Shown here piece after piece: positions 1-14,000 of a stretch of 64,000 nt of DNA. The DNA comes from Antedon mediterranea. Lineage: Eukaryota > Echinodermata > Crinoidea > Comatulida > Antedonidae. The notes under the pieces were generated by a model. That model saw only the letters and a program-made list of their open reading frames with translations, searched no databases and was not told the DNA's origin. The DNA is taken from the NCBI RefSeq assembly GCF_964355755.1, contig NC_092676.1, forward strand, positions 6,182,288 to 6,246,287, in the 5' to 3' direction. Each line of letters starts with the position of its first letter. The stretch's first letter is position 1. Made by a program: the position numbers and the translations under genes.

Positions 1-29
1 CATAAGCTCACCACACCTGTTTTAGATTT

Positions 30-470
30 CAAATATTAAAAAAAACAACCTTTAATTTTCCAATAAAGTAAGACTGAAAAATTGTAATTGTTTTGTTGAA
101 TACACCATTTTAAAGTCACAATAGTTATTCACTTTGACCAAAAATGGGATTGGGGAATTAAAAATTATTGATGGTTCCTGATAAAACTGTAATTTTAAGA
201 AAATGTAGCCAATTGGAACCCCATAGTCTGGAAGTTAATGGGTTTCTTGTTAAATGAAATGTTTATTTTTGTCTTTTTCAAGGAAAATCATTCTTTTGAT
301 TGCTGTATTTTGTTTTTGACGAAAGTGAATAACTTTTTTAAAATTACCAAATGTTATTCATCTTTATTTTTCATGTTTTGGAGGAAAATACATGTGTACT
401 ATTTTGAAACCAAATTTATTTTCTAACCCGTTTTGCCTCTTAGATAAATTCAAGAAAATTTAACTTTTAT
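30..470. repeat. Degenerate MITE-C-like copy at window edge
   Basis: Contains phrases shared with the MITE-C copies at 11.5, 23.5, 28.4 and 32.4 kb: a TTGTTGAATA(C)ACCATTTTAA stretch, then TTATTCACTTTGACCAAAAA, and near 320 the mirrored GTGAATAACTTTTT. No clean termini are visible, so this may be a decayed or truncated copy. Confidence 0.4.
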
Positions 471-1444
471 CTGTACAGGAAGTTAAAAACTCGAAGGTTA
501 TTCTTAGGAAGTGCAATGCGTGAATAATTCATAACACCTCATTCCTGTTCAGTAAATGGGTTACACAATTCAGACTCGAATTCGATATCAATGCATTCAT
601 TTTGTTGACACTTTTATAGACACCATTCACATCCAATTATTTTTTATAGGAATTGAAAATAATATATCATAAATACACTACCTATATAGTTTTATTTTAT
701 TGTATGTATTGCTAATTATAGTCTTGGAGTATATATATCCTGATTGTATTCACTAATGTAATAGTTTGACATTTTTTTATTCTATATTTATTATAGAGGC
801 TGATAAATATTGATTTTTTTTTTTTATTTTCCATTCTTTAGCATGCTTATTTTCAAGGGCCTCATAGTCCTATAGTATTTTAACCCAATTTTGTTTATTA
901 TTTCGGCTGTTTTAATTAAATTTAAAATTAAATATACGATAAATTGTTTTTTTTACATTTAACTAACTTATATTTCTAAAACCAAAGTACAAATATGTAT
1001 TTCCAGTGTTATGTGTATGATTATTTTTATATTGAAATATTGCCCGCCCTCTATATTAACCTAGAAGTTGACCCTAAAACGACCCTAAACCATGTAAACT
1101 TATTTTTGTTAATAACTCGTACTGTATACTTAACCCGCCTACATTAGTGTCGTCATGTGGCGCAGACGATACCGATTGACCAATAAGGTGCTAGAGTTGG
1201 ATAAATCATGACGATAATTTATTGTATGTTTTTAGTACTATTAATGGCTAGACGCTGTAACAACCATAATTGGAAATTGCAATTACCCACTAATTAATAA
1301 TTATGCACGTCTGCTATCTTCATCCTGTTATGTTTACTTAACTGAATGTAAAGTAGCATTCAACATAACTGATTTTTATTTTAATTATTCAATCTAATTT
1401 GGGAAAATTGATTGCGAGTTTATACGTGGCTAGTTGCGACCGCC
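471..1444. other. Intergenic, nothing recognised
   Basis: AT-rich sequence with no ORF that resembles a gene, no tandem array and no splice-competent exon that I can recognise. Confidence 0.6.
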
Positions 1445-2459
1445 TTAAAGGAAAGGAACACCCTGGGCTAAATGTGCCACTGTGCTTATAGATAAATGTA
1501 ATAAAAACATGATTACAATGGTTCAAGGTACAATAGTAAGCAATTTAGTTAAAAAATAGACTTTTAAACGACAACATATCGGAAATTGAACAGCGCCATT
1601 TTGACAGGTTAAGAGCAAATATGTGACGTCAGATTAGGTGGACGCATTCAAGCAAATCCAAGCGTCCATCGTCTTAGTACAGTATTTCAATATGGAAGTG
1701 CGGGATATAACCATAAATAAAATCAATTAAATAGCCTAACATACCTAATAATTCGGAATATGGCTTGGAGTTTTTATAATTCAGAAAATTTGGAACCAGA
1801 ATATACAGAAAGAGAGTTAGTTTTGCGTTGTGCAGATGAGGAAAAAAGAAGAGAAGAAGAACATTCTCGAGCATAACAAGCCGTCGAAGAATGGTGTACT
1901 TGCGGCCAGTGTATCTGTACTGTATGCCTTACTAGGCCTAGAACTCGTGTTGAACGAAAATAAAGTAGACACTGCATCGTCAACAGCCTTCGTTTGGAAG
2001 GTTTACCAGTTAATTCCCCATCCAAATCCCGTTTGAAACAGCTAGGCAATAAAAGTAACAATAGATTAATAATAGCTGAAAGATTTACGAATTGGCTTGC
2101 AGAAGAAAAGATCGAGCGAAGGTTTGTTTACCAAGCCAGCGCATGCTCATACCGCGTCATCGCCGTCCTGCATGACCGCATGTCGCGTTATTAGCCAATC
2201 ATATTAGCGGATTCGCTTATCCAATAGAAGCGCCGAATGCAACCGCGAATCTTAAAATTTTCGTCGGCCGTATCTGACGTCACAAACAGGCTGCCATGAG
2301 CACAAGATGGCGATTTTCAAATGTCTTGAAAACAGCTTTAAAATCCTGTTTACTAGAAAACTACAAATCCGATTTAAACATAAATTGTTCTGAATATTAA
2401 GTTGGTAGGGTTACTTTTATAATAGTTAGGTAAAATATTAGGTTGTTCCTTTCCTTTAA
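1445..2459. mobile_element. TTAA-flanked DNA transposon, about 1.0 kb
   Basis: The element is bounded by a perfect 16-bp inverted repeat, TTAAAGGAAAGGAACA at 1445-1460 and its reverse complement at 2444-2459. If the outer TTAA is the target-site duplication, the true inverted repeat is AGGAAAGGAACA (12 bp). TTAA target sites are typical of the piggyBac and Kolobok superfamilies; which of these applies is not decidable here. There is no intact transposase. The interior carries a broken reading frame with a zinc-binding-like motif (next entry). Confidence 0.75.
1760..2194 (+). pseudogene. P2X7-C-terminal-like (P2RX7_C) domain remnant
   Basis: From the ATG at 1760 the frame reads an acidic start (NSENLEPEYTERELVL), then an EEKRREEE run, an in-frame TAA, and EEWCTCGQCICTVC. 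It meets a second TAA at 1961-1963 and continues open to the TAG at 2192. The FEPE-like start followed by a W-C-x-C-G-x-C cluster resembles the intracellular ballast domain of P2X7 receptors, which also occurs alone in many invertebrate proteins. The later part (FTNWLAEEKIERRFVYQASA) is compatible with the rest of that domain but weaker. Two stops within about 65 codons argue that this copy is dead. It lies wholly inside the TTAA-flanked element, so it probably is or was element cargo. Family assignment is from motif memory only. Confidence 0.45.
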
Positions 2460-5060
2460 TGATTAATGACGTCACATTTTCCAGAAAGCTAATCAGTTAC
2501 TTAACACGTTACTAATGTTAACCTTTGACCTAGTGATGCACCAAACGTATGTAGTAATAATAATGTTCGCAATTAACGATTTTTGCAGCGAATTAGAAAT
2601 ATTTTTTTACAAATACTGATTGAACTAAACAAATTAACCCTAACAAGTGCAATAAACTGCTCAGTATTATACTGGTTTACCGATAGGTATTATTTTATTA
2701 ATCTAGAATAGAAAATTGAAAATATATTATTTTGTTTCTTTTATATAGTTTGTATTGAAAAAGTATCATTTTATATAAAGTGCCTATAACTTGTTGATCG
2801 TGTAAAAGCGTATTCAAACTAAAACCAAATACGTGTACGTAATTATTATCTAATAGTACAAATTAAATGATTTTGAACATTTTTTTAATTAAAGAATTGA
2901 TACAATCATGTTGGTTGTCTTATTTTACCTTATGGCCTGTAGTATCCAATAAATATAATACATCGTTCATATTACTATATCAGAAATTGAGCGAAATAAT
3001 TAAAGAGATCAACAGAGGATGCTCTATTTAATAGTTTGGCCCATAATGAAGATACATGTAACTCGAGTTGTTTTTTTTTATAAACTATTGTGACGTCACC
3101 GTGAAAATCTAGAAGTATGATATAGCTAATGAAAACGATAATAACATAATTCATGTATATCATTTGCTTTCATCCAAAATATAACGAACGGCCAGTGTAA
3201 TGTAGTTGAGGTCGTGAACAAACGTGTTTATCTTCAACCCGTTTCTTATTTTTCAAGTTCGCTAAGCACCCACCCTGAAACTTGACCAATGATAAAGCGA
3301 CATGCGTATGATCCACTGATTGTGATTGGTCAAATTACTTGTATAGCGCTTACAAGTCCTTGTGTTTCGTCTTAGTGGGAAGCCTAATATGCGTTTTATC
3401 GTCTTGTACTTTTTTCTTTACACCATATAGATCGGTCAGTATTTTACCGTTCATACTTTTGAAAAAAATCAACACTTTGTGTTCTTTTAAGGGTGATGCA
3501 AGTACTTCTCGAGAAGTCATTTGTAATATTTTGTAATTGGCTGATGATCTGGAGGCTGGATTTTAATGGTTTACATGTAACATATAGGCCTACATGCAAG
3601 GTGTTCTTCGGCGTATTTAAATAATAATCTTTACACTCTCATGTTTAATGTTGTAGCTATCTCAACATCCCTGAACATTTAGTGCAATTAACTATTCAAT
3701 ATTTACATAACCTTACATCTTAATAGACCTACTTATTTTGCCTTGCTACATAAAAGACCAAAGAACTACTCTGAGGCAGCAGGATAATTTTCTCTGACAA
3801 TTATTATTAACCGCAATGATAGTAAATGATTACTACCTGATATAGAACATTATTCATTACAACATTTTATACTGGAGTACAGTACTATTATGTAGGTTAA
3901 ACATTCAATTCAATTCAACTTAACATTTATTTCTTCCTTCAAGAAAATGAGGTAAACATAACAAATTCCAGTAAAATATATAACAAGTCAATTGATGATA
4001 AAAAAAAGTATACAGATATTAATGCTAAAGTCACTGACGCTCAGAATAGAAAAAGAAGCGAAATACCTGTACAGAGTACTTTGCAAAATATAGACACCGA
4101 CAGAGGGCGTGCTATTTTATATTTCTGCCCATATTGAAGATACAGATAACTCGAGATTTTTCTAAGCTTCATTTAAAAATCAACAAGATGGTCTGTTGGT
4201 ATATAGCTATTTACAGACAAATGAAGATAAAAAATACAACTTAGTAAAATTATATAACAGTATTTCCCAAATGCTGTGCTAGCACTTTTGCTAAGTAAAA
4301 TTAAAAAGAAATAGAAAAATCTGTATACCGTTTTGTATACAAGATGATTGCGTAAACTAAATTCTGTTTTAGAAATAGTTTTGTGTTATATTTGACGATT
4401 TTATGGAAGTAGTTTCCGTCGGTTGATAAGATATTCCAAATATCCGGCCCCTAGTTTGAGTTATTCTGCCTTTAGATATCGGACGAAAGCTCAATGTATT
4501 TTTAATGAATAAAAGATGGAACATCATGAGAGAAGTAATGATGGATAATGCCGTCGTTTGGCATGGGCTTAGTGACTCTGGTGGTCTGTTTCAATTTGTG
4601 AAGTGTGATGTGGAATGTAAATGTGTAAATGAAAAACTGGTTCAAGATTAATTAAAATGTTCAATTTTCACCGCACAACTGACAACTACAATTGCTACCT
4701 ACACACAATGCCGTCGGCGACACCCCTTCCCGACGCCCCTTCCACTTTGGATCTCCAGGGTTTACATGCATGAACAAGAACGTGTTGGTTGTAATATGAC
4801 TTTACCGCAATGACTGGAATTTAAGAACAACGATGATGACGATACAGACTATGACGTAAATGACGTTTGAGTATAAACATGTGCATATGATGGCAATAAA
4901 GACGTCATTTGAAAAGCACGAAGATGCTGTGGCTAAATGGAGACGATGATTATGGTGATGGCGATGACGAGTACGAAGACAATGATGGTGACACATTACA
5001 AAATTTAAATAGGAATTTTCACACCGTTCGAGAAGAAAAACAACGCACATGCACACACAA
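2460..5060. other. Intergenic, no gene seen
   Basis: No supported coding exon. A T-rich SINE-like stretch starts near 3905 (repeated CAATT then ACATTTATTTCTTCC), similar in style to those at 6.38 and 6.90 kb. Around 4900-5000 a GATGATGG-rich low-complexity stretch creates a histidine-rich antisense ORF that I do not believe in. Confidence 0.55.
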
Positions 5061-5802
5061 CTAAAAATGTTCTATTTTGCGGGGGAATGGATGGGGTAGG
5101 GATCGAACGAACAAGGACAACTGTTTTATTCAATAAAGCAGCACAACACAACTAAAAAATGTTCTATTTTGCGGGGGAATGGATGGCGTATGGATCGAAC
5201 GAACAAGGACAACTGTGTTTTATTCAATAAAGCAGCACAACACAACTAAAAAATGTTCTATTTTGCGGGGGAATGGATGGCGTAGGGATCGAACGAACAA
5301 GGACAACTGTGTTTTATTCAATAAAGCAGCACAACACAACTAAAAAATGTTCTATTTTGCGGGAGAATGGATGGGGTAGGGATCGAACGAACAAGGACAA
5401 CTGTGTTTTATTCAATAAAGCAGCACAACACAACTAAAAAATGTTCTATTTTGCGGTGGAATGGATGGGGTAGGGATCGAACGAACAATTCAAGGACAAC
5501 TGTGTTTTATTAAATAAAGCAGCACAACACAACTAAAAATGTTCTATTTTGCGGGGGAATGGATGGGGTAGGGATCGAACGAACAAGGACAACTGTGTTT
5601 TATTCAATAAAGCAGCACAGCACAACTAAAATGTTCTATTTTGCGGGGGAAATGGATGGGGTAGGGATCGAACGAACAAGCACAACTGTGTTTTATTCAA
5701 TAAAGCAGCACAACACAACTAAAGATGTTCTATTTTGCGGGGGAATGGATGGGGTAGGGATGGAACGAACAAGCACAACTGTGTTTATTCAATAAAGCAC
5801 AG
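5061..5802. repeat. Minisatellite, 93-bp unit x 8
   Basis: Eight head-to-tail copies start with TGTTCTATTTTGCGGGGGAA near 5069, 5160, 5253, 5347, 5440, 5539, 5632 and 5726. Each continues through ATGGATGGGGTAGGGATCGA and TTTTATTCAATAAAGCAGCA. Copies differ by a few substitutions and 1-9 bp indels. Every unit carries AATAAA. Small ORFs here are by-products of the repeat. Confidence 0.95.
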
Positions 5803-8005
5803 AGTATTGGGTTATAATGTAAACCGTCGTGAGGTAAACTGTGCTCTTATACACATTTTTCTGTGTTTTTTTTTTCCATTTTTCCAACTTGCACAATAAT
5901 TATTATACGGTACATGTACAATCAATTTATAAATCGTTCATTGGATGACGTCACACTGCACGATTTCGCGCCCAATATGATTTCATGTGTTTATTCATAA
6001 AATGTCCTAAACTAATAGATTTAGTTTCAACACACGGATTTATAGCAATTTAATATTAATTATGCAAATAAATTAGTTATAGAGTATCATGAGACCGAAA
6101 ATATAAGTCGTCTGAATCTATGTAACATCATCTTCCATGGATATTTATTTGCAGACTTTATTCGCGATAACATCAATAATTCGTAGGCACGTTGAAATGA
6201 TTCTGAGCTGCTTTGCCTGAATGACCATCTCCTGTACTCTTTCCTCCTCCTGAAGCCAGGTAAGAGTAAATTTCTACATAATTCTTTCCTGAGTGTATGT
6301 TTAGAAAAAAAACTACGTATTTCATATCAATTTTGTTTTATTTAAAAGTATAAAATTCCATTTAAAAGTTCATTCAAAATAATTATATTTCATTTCATTT
6401 ATTTTTATTTAAAAACATGATAAAACAATACAAATTAACATAACAAAATCCGTGACGATGACGGGATTATAAACAAAAGCAAACTTAATTGCTGTACAAA
6501 TTTTCTCCGCCGTCACGGACGGGTGACATACAAAAGACAATTAGTCATTTGAGTCATTTGAATATAAAAATAATACAAGATATACAATATGCCTATAATA
6601 AATATATACATATTATATATAATATTCAGGGGACTCCACTCTTGAGGAAGGTAAACTTTGTTTAGTGTCCCCAGGTGTCCTTAATGTGAGTTTGTGCTGT
6701 ATTCAAGATTGTTGAGGGGATCTCTCAGTTGTTGTCAGTCTCGAAAGAACGAATAATATGAATCATTCCGCATTGCATTTTGTTTCCTTCTCTCTCTCTC
6801 ACCTTCGGGTTTGTTTGTTATGTTTAGTGACTTAGTTCACGGTTTTAGACAAAGGTAAGTTGGCGCTGTATATTATCTCATCTAATAATGTGATCAATCA
6901 ATCAATAATAATTTATTTCTCAAATAAAAACAAAGTACAGTTAACATTTTCTAAAATACTATAATAAATAAAAAATGAGAAAATGGGTACCCCGCTGGAA
7001 AATAAGCTTGATGAAAGATGAATCAACCATGAAAATGATGAGTTATATATTGTGCTATGAGAATAACAGATTCAGTATAACCTGCGGCCTATTGATGATA
7101 CCGTTTGTTTGCTGATAAACTAATTAACTAATGTAACTGTTGATATCGGGGATTTGCATTGCGAAAATCTCGGATTTAGTCTATATAAAATCTATAATAA
7201 TATGACGTTTTCAACCGTGTGTTTTCGTCTTACTTCGTTCATAATATGGGTATTCAACCTATACACGGAATATTATGTATAGTATAAATAATTGTTAAAT
7301 CATACACTATGAATATAAATTAATTAATTTTGAAAAATAGCATTCTCCGGGCAAAACATTTTTACGCAAAGAAGGCTAGGCTTCTTGTCTGCTTTTCCAA
7401 ATATCAATAATTAGATATACTATACCACTTATTTTAATATTCAATAAAGAAAACCTAAATGAAAGACGAAAATCAATAGAATGATTTCTGAGGGGGAGGA
7501 AGAAGATTGGTGGTGGAGATGGATTTACGCGTGTTATCAAAACTATTACAAAAAATTGATGGCGCACTCGATCAAGAGCAGACGACTTTTTTGATGATCT
7601 GGGAAATTTCACAACATGGAAGAAATAATATGTTTGTAGACATGTGTTTACAAAATTAGTCAAAAGTCAGTGAAACAATTTGTATTAATGATTAGGAATG
7701 AGAGTATTCATTTACAGTTCCTTATTTTAGAGTATAATGAGCTTACTAGGCCTACCCATTACGTTTTTTTAGGCTAGGCCTAACTAGCTAGCCTATCTTC
7801 TAGGCTCTACCTCTCAGTCAGTCTGTCCTGCTAGGGTAGGCCTAGCTAGTAGGCCAAGAATCCCCTAGGCTAGGCTTAGCACAGGTAGGAAGGCCTTGCA
7901 TGTGTAATAATTAGTAGGTAGGTGCTACGCATACTGCTGTAGTTGGCTATACCTAGGTCTAGTCATAAAAGTTTAAAACATTTTTCATTTCAATGATTTT
8001 TTTAG
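5803..8005. other. Intergenic upstream of ASCC3
   Basis: Contains T-rich SINE-like tails near 6385-6540 and 6895-6960, and from about 7740 to 7960 a cluster of TAGGCCTA/CTAGGCCTA words just upstream of ASCC3. A polypyrimidine tract ending in AG (8004-8005) precedes the ASCC3 start codon and could be the acceptor of an unseen 5' UTR exon. The promoter was not located. Confidence 0.5.
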
Positions 8006-8020
8006 TTTTGAAAGAAAAAT

Positions 8021-11000
8021 ATGCCTTTACCAAGACTAACTGGTGCGCTACGAGCTTTCTCATCTGTCTCTGCTGAAGAAAACAGCTCGTTCGATATAGA
8101 CTTGGTGACGAAAAGACAAAGGCAGGCTGAGCAGAAGGAACAGAATGGAGTAACATGGCAGAGGTTGAGAAGCTCATTGGAAAAGACCAGGAATGTGGAT
8201 CATGATGTAGTTGATGGCTTAAGAGAACTGGCTGAAATCTCGAGAGAATTGGGTAAACTCAGGATCTATATATATATTTATCATATAACATCAAATTTAT
8301 TTATTTATTTTATTTGAACAATATTTAATGAGGGTGATCCATCCAGCTGATCATTAGGGACCCTCAAACAATACACACAGTAAATACAAAATAAACTTTT
8401 AAATACAAAATTAACAAAGATAAAAATATATATAAATATACAGTAGGCCAACTATGTAAGAAAGATAATTAATAAATAATATCAGAGAGAGAGAAAGAGA
8501 TGTTTTTTCAAAAGAGATTTAAAGGAGAAGAAATTGTGAGGGTTACGAATGCTTAAAGGTAAAGAATTAAAGAAAGAAGAAGCATTGAAACTGAAAGAAA
8601 GTTTAAAGATATGTTTTAAATAAAATTTTGTAGGCCCCGGTCCTTCTTATTCTTATCTTTATTGCCAATCAAAACAACAACAAACAAACAACTAAAGTAA
8701 GGAACAGGAAGCACAAAGGGGAACTAAATTACAAGAGCACAATGTACAATCAAATAAATTGAAGGCAAGGGTTTTAAATAAATAAATTGTTTGTTCCACA
8801 GTTGGAGCTGATGCTGTACAGACTTTGGTTGAAAGCACTGCTGTGTTCCTTTTTGAAACTTTCAAAGACTGCGAGAGAGTAAGTCAAAAAGAATCATCAG
8901 CCTTGAAGAGAATGCTAGGCCCGTTCCCAGCATCAGTTGCAACAAAAGCATGTGGCATCGTGCAGTCAATCGTGAAGCATATCCCGGAGAAGGTGCTTAT
9001 CAACCTCTTCGAAACCAAGCCAGATAACCGGAAACAATTCGGTGAGAACATTCACTTCTCCTATGACGAGAAAACATTTGATTTATCGTTATTTGACGAG
9101 GAATCCGACGATGAGTCAGCAAAATTTGAGTTTGATATGAAGTATTCTTCAAAGATGGAATCCAAGGTGTCTTCAGCTTTGACCTATGACCTTAATTGGT
9201 TGAGGTCACAGGTTAAGTTGTTCTTTGGTGATGATGACACCACAACTGCTTCAATTGGACTTACAGTTGATGACCTTTGTGTCAAAATTCTTAGTGACCT
9301 GAAGTCTCCAAGCAGCAATGATGAACTTCAAGATGTGGTAAGTTAATAAATGTATTCACATTTCTAATTGTGGCACAATTGTTTGGGTGGTTTACATACT
9401 TGCTTATCAATACCAGGGTTTTTGGTTCAAATCCTGTCTGGAAATTCTAACATTGTCAATCAGATGCCTCTATGTACAGTATACTTAACTCATTAATATT
9501 TAAACTTCATATACATACAGTACTGTACCCCTTTTGTAATTGCATTCATTCTGATATGCCTAAATTAATGCTCTGTCTACACAGTATCAAGCTTTATGTG
9601 ACAAAAAATGTGATATGCCCATATGGATATGGTGATGTCATATTACTATCATATTTGAGCATATCACTACCATATTTGGGCACACACTTTTTGTCCAACT
9701 AGTTTGATAGTGTAGACAGAGCTTTATACACAGTAAATCCTGTCGTTAAAAAGATAAAAACCAATAGCCCTTTCACATTGCCTACCAAACTTGAAACCAG
9801 TGAATCAACTACACTTTGTATACTGTGTGTTGTAAACTCATGTGTTTTGCTAGGCAGTGTGAAAAGGGTATTAATTTGTCCTTATGGTTTTAGAATGTTC
9901 ACTGTGTGAATCCCATTTTATGTCAAAGGCAATGACTTTCACATAAATTGATTTGATACTGTACTACCACTACTGTGCATCAGGAAATCAATTTATTTGA
10001 TAAGGTAACTGTGTACAATTTATTGATTAATTTCAGCTTTTTGGTTTCCTTGGTTTTGAAAGATTTGAATTTATCCAGAACCTGTTAACAAACAGGAAGC
10101 ATATTGTTGAAGGAAGCAATGAAATGCTAACAAAAAGAGGTAAAGTAGTGCCGTTGTGGTCTGGTAGCTTGCCTACAAACCCAAAGTCCTTGGTTCTATT
10201 ACATATAATTTGGGGTTGTTTTTTTTTCAGTTGTAAAGGAGGAAAAACCAGTCAGACCAAATTATGGGGCACAAGTAACAGTACAGGTAAGGCACCATTG
10301 TGAGCATTTTATTGGAATCACTTACAGTATTGGGGTATAAAGCTCTGTCTACACTATCAAATTTTATGTGACAAAAAAATGTGATTTGCCCATGTATATG
10401 GACATGATGATGTCATATCACTACCATATTTAGGAAAATCACTTCCATATTTGGGCACATAATACTTTTTTTGTCAAACTAGTTTGATGTGTAGACAGAG
10501 CTTAATGTATGTTTGATTCATTGACATTATTCATGTTGCAGGTTTTTAAGAAGGTTATTATCCAGATTCCAGGGTACATTCCTGTGTTGAAATACTGTCT
10601 GCTAGTGTTACCATTTTGAATCCAATATTTATACTGTGTACTTTTATTTGTAACTTTGTTTCATGACGGTGTATTTGGCCCTCAAATACTTACAAAACAT
10701 GAACATAAAGCAAGAAAATAATGAATCAATCCATCATCACAATAATCTTACGTAGCTGCAGGAAGTGACCAGAGATTTCCAGTTACCTTGGACATACTTT
10801 TATTTGTTGAGCCATCCAAAATTGTCTTTAAAGCAAGTTGCAACATTAAATTAAGTTAGAAATCCTAAATCCTGCACTACATTTTGATAGCTTTTGGCAA
10901 TGGAATGGTATAACGTTTTGACGTCACATTATAGTGCTCTTTTATAATAACATTAATGTTGATCAAGTTATTTCAGAGAAAGCGGATACTGTTAATAAAG

Positions 11001-14000
11001 AAGAGTGATATTAATTGTCTGTATAACATTGACTTGCCAATAGTCTCTTTACACTGATTACTGACCTATATTATATTGATACTTAATTTATTCATGTACT
11101 TTGCAATTGGTGCAAGTAGAACGATTTCTATTAAGTCTGGAATGAATGAACAATCAAGAAATTATATTTTAAACAGAACACAGTTTTAGAATGTGTCAGG
11201 TGGAAAAGTAGACTAATTATATTAATCATTATTGACAGTACATTCTTGCACTTTATTGATTCAGATATAAGCCCAAGCTTCAGTTTTCTCTATGTATACT
11301 GTAAGCCACATCCAGTATAAGCCCACCTCCACTGTAAGCCACTTCCAATATAAGCCCACCTCCACTACAAGCCCACCTCCAGTATAAGCACACCTCCAGT
11401 ATAAGCCCACCACCAGTATAAGCCCACCTCCAGTATAAGCCCACCACCAGTATAAGCCCACCTCCAGTATAAGCCCACCTCCAGTATAAGCCCACCTCCA
11501 GTATAAGCTGACATCCTTATTTACCAATCACATTTGTATTGTCCCCCAAAAACATGAAAAATAAAAATTAATAAAATCAGATTTTGAATAGATTATTTTG
11601 TAGAAAAAAAATGGAAATAATTAATGTTTTCACTATAAAATTACATGGTTAATGGTTAAATTCAACCAAAAACCCATTGGCTGGCAGCCAATTTGACTAT
11701 TTTTAGCTTTAAATTACATTTTTTTAGGTAAATACTTTTTTTTTAATCCAATTTTTGGTCAAAGTGGATAACTATTTGGTGACATTAAAATGGCATATTC
11801 AACAAAAAAAATTTTAAGAATTAGATTTTCAGGGGGACAATACATAGAGATATAGAGATATTTCCCTAAATATTAAGTATTTCACTTAACTCTATAAATA
11901 TTTCAGGATCTGCCACTGTTTATATATTTGGTCTGTATCTACTAAATAAATGTATGTTTAATTTACATTAACTGTAAAAGAAAAACTTAAAGTAGGTCTA
12001 ACCATGTAATTATCATTTTTACATAAATTATATTGTTCGAAAACAATATGAGGAAATGACGATTCAACGTCAGAGGTAAAAACAAACCGCATAGCACATT
12101 AATGAGAATTAAAAAGGGTATTAACATTGTAATATTATTCCGTTATTAGGAAATCAAATCATGATATAACCAGTTTAAATTTAATTGTAAAAACCTACAG
12201 AATGAGTCTAGTCTTCTCATTATTAGTACAATTTTCAACGGAAGTTTACGATAATATTTAGGAAGTAAAGAAATACAGAGCCCCTTGTGGGAGAAGTTGG
12301 CCACCTGATGTGTGTTTAGTGTATTACACAATACAGATCGTCTCAATGTGCCAAGTGAACTAAATGTTGCACGTTCTTAGTCTGCTTTCCTATGTTCATG
12401 TCTATGCAGCACCAATAGACAGAGGACATGAGTACCAGTACACTAGGGTAAGCCTTTCCTATGGTCTATGTAGCTACTTTGGGTACGTCTCTTCAATCAC
12501 AGGGGACATGAGTACCAGTACACTAGGGTAAGCCTTTCCTATGGTCTATGTAGCTACTTTGGGTACGTCTCTTCAATCACAGGGGACATGAGTACCAGTA
12601 CACTAGGGTAAGCCTTTCCTATGGTCTATGTAGCTACTTTGGGTACGTCTCTTCAATCACAGGGGACATGAGTACCAGTACACTAGGGTAAGCCTTTCCT
12701 ATGGTCTATGTAGCTACTTTGGGTACGTCTCTTCAATCACAGGGGACATGAGTACCAGTACACTAGGGTAAGCCTTTCCTATGGTCTATGTAGCTACTTT
12801 GGGTACGTCTCTTCAATCACAGGGGACATGAGTACCAGTACACTAGGGTAAGCCTTTCCTATGGTCTATGTAGCTACTTTGGGTACGTCTCTTCAATCAC
12901 AGGGGACATGAGTAAAGGTACACTAGGGTAATTCTTGAAAAGGGCAAATAAGCGTGTACAGTGTATCAACGGTTTACATCCAATAGACTTTCTATCACAA
13001 GATGCCTCCAGCCTTGAGTTCTTGCCATTTTGGCTCTAAGTGTGGTGTATTGACTTCTGTTCTTTATTTCTTGGCTCCAGTTTTGATTTCATAGTTTCCT
13101 TACTCTACCATAATTCCTTGGCTCCCATTTCTTGGTTTATTTAAACAAGGCCATATACAAAAATGATATTAGTAGATAAAAACAAAAATCCACATTAAAT
13201 GTGTATTTCAATTTAACAGGGCCAGCATGAGTTTGACATTTTCAATTTTCACCACCCACCTCGATTCCCCAACACAGATCGCCATATTTTATATCAATAA
13301 ATATATAGCGTCTGTTTTTAACCTCTAGCTTTAACCTTGATTTAATCTTTTTATTTTATTGAAAAATTATATTTTGAGTATCCCATTCGAAAAGTACTTT
13401 TAGATTGAATAAAAGAATAAATATATTTGATAATAATAATGCTTCAGTCGAAGAATTCAAGAAATAGTTTATAAATAAATTAAAACTATAGCTCTGTCTA
13501 CACTATCAAACTAGTTTGACGAAAAAAGTGTGATGTGTCCAAATATGGTAGTGATATGCCCAAATATGGTACAGTAGTTATATGACATCATCCTTCTGTC
13601 TTTATATAAGTTGGACACATCACATTTTTTGTTACATAAACTTTGATAGTGTGGACACTTCACAAACATGTAAAACAATCTCTATGCACCCCATAAAAAC
13701 ATTTTCTGAAAAATCGATGAAACTCCATGATATAATTATGATGGACACTTCTTTCCTTAGAGGAATTATCTTTAAAACTGCGCCGGGATGTACTATAATT
13801 CCCTCATGAAAAACGCATTTGCAGGTACATACATATATACATATTGATCATTGCTTTAATAATGAAATCATAGTTGTGCACTGTGAAGTTTTTCCCCAAT
13901 ACATCCCTGTATTGTGTGCTTGTTGAGATTTAACAAACTCATCTAATATTATAAGCATGTTTACAGCATAGATTGTATCTTCTATAGTTCAAATAGGGTT

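Noticed and set aside
4802-5056. Histidine-rich 84-residue antisense ORF
   Set aside because: Arises from GATGATGG-type low-complexity sequence; no splice or domain support.
11261-11527. W/G-rich antisense ORFs that look like repeat proteins
   Set aside because: A 17-bp minisatellite cycles through all frames, giving open but meaningless translations.
12421-12940. Possible CRISPR-like array
   Set aside because: The repeats are contiguous with no unique spacers, and the genome is eukaryotic. The same applies to the 60-bp and 93-bp arrays.
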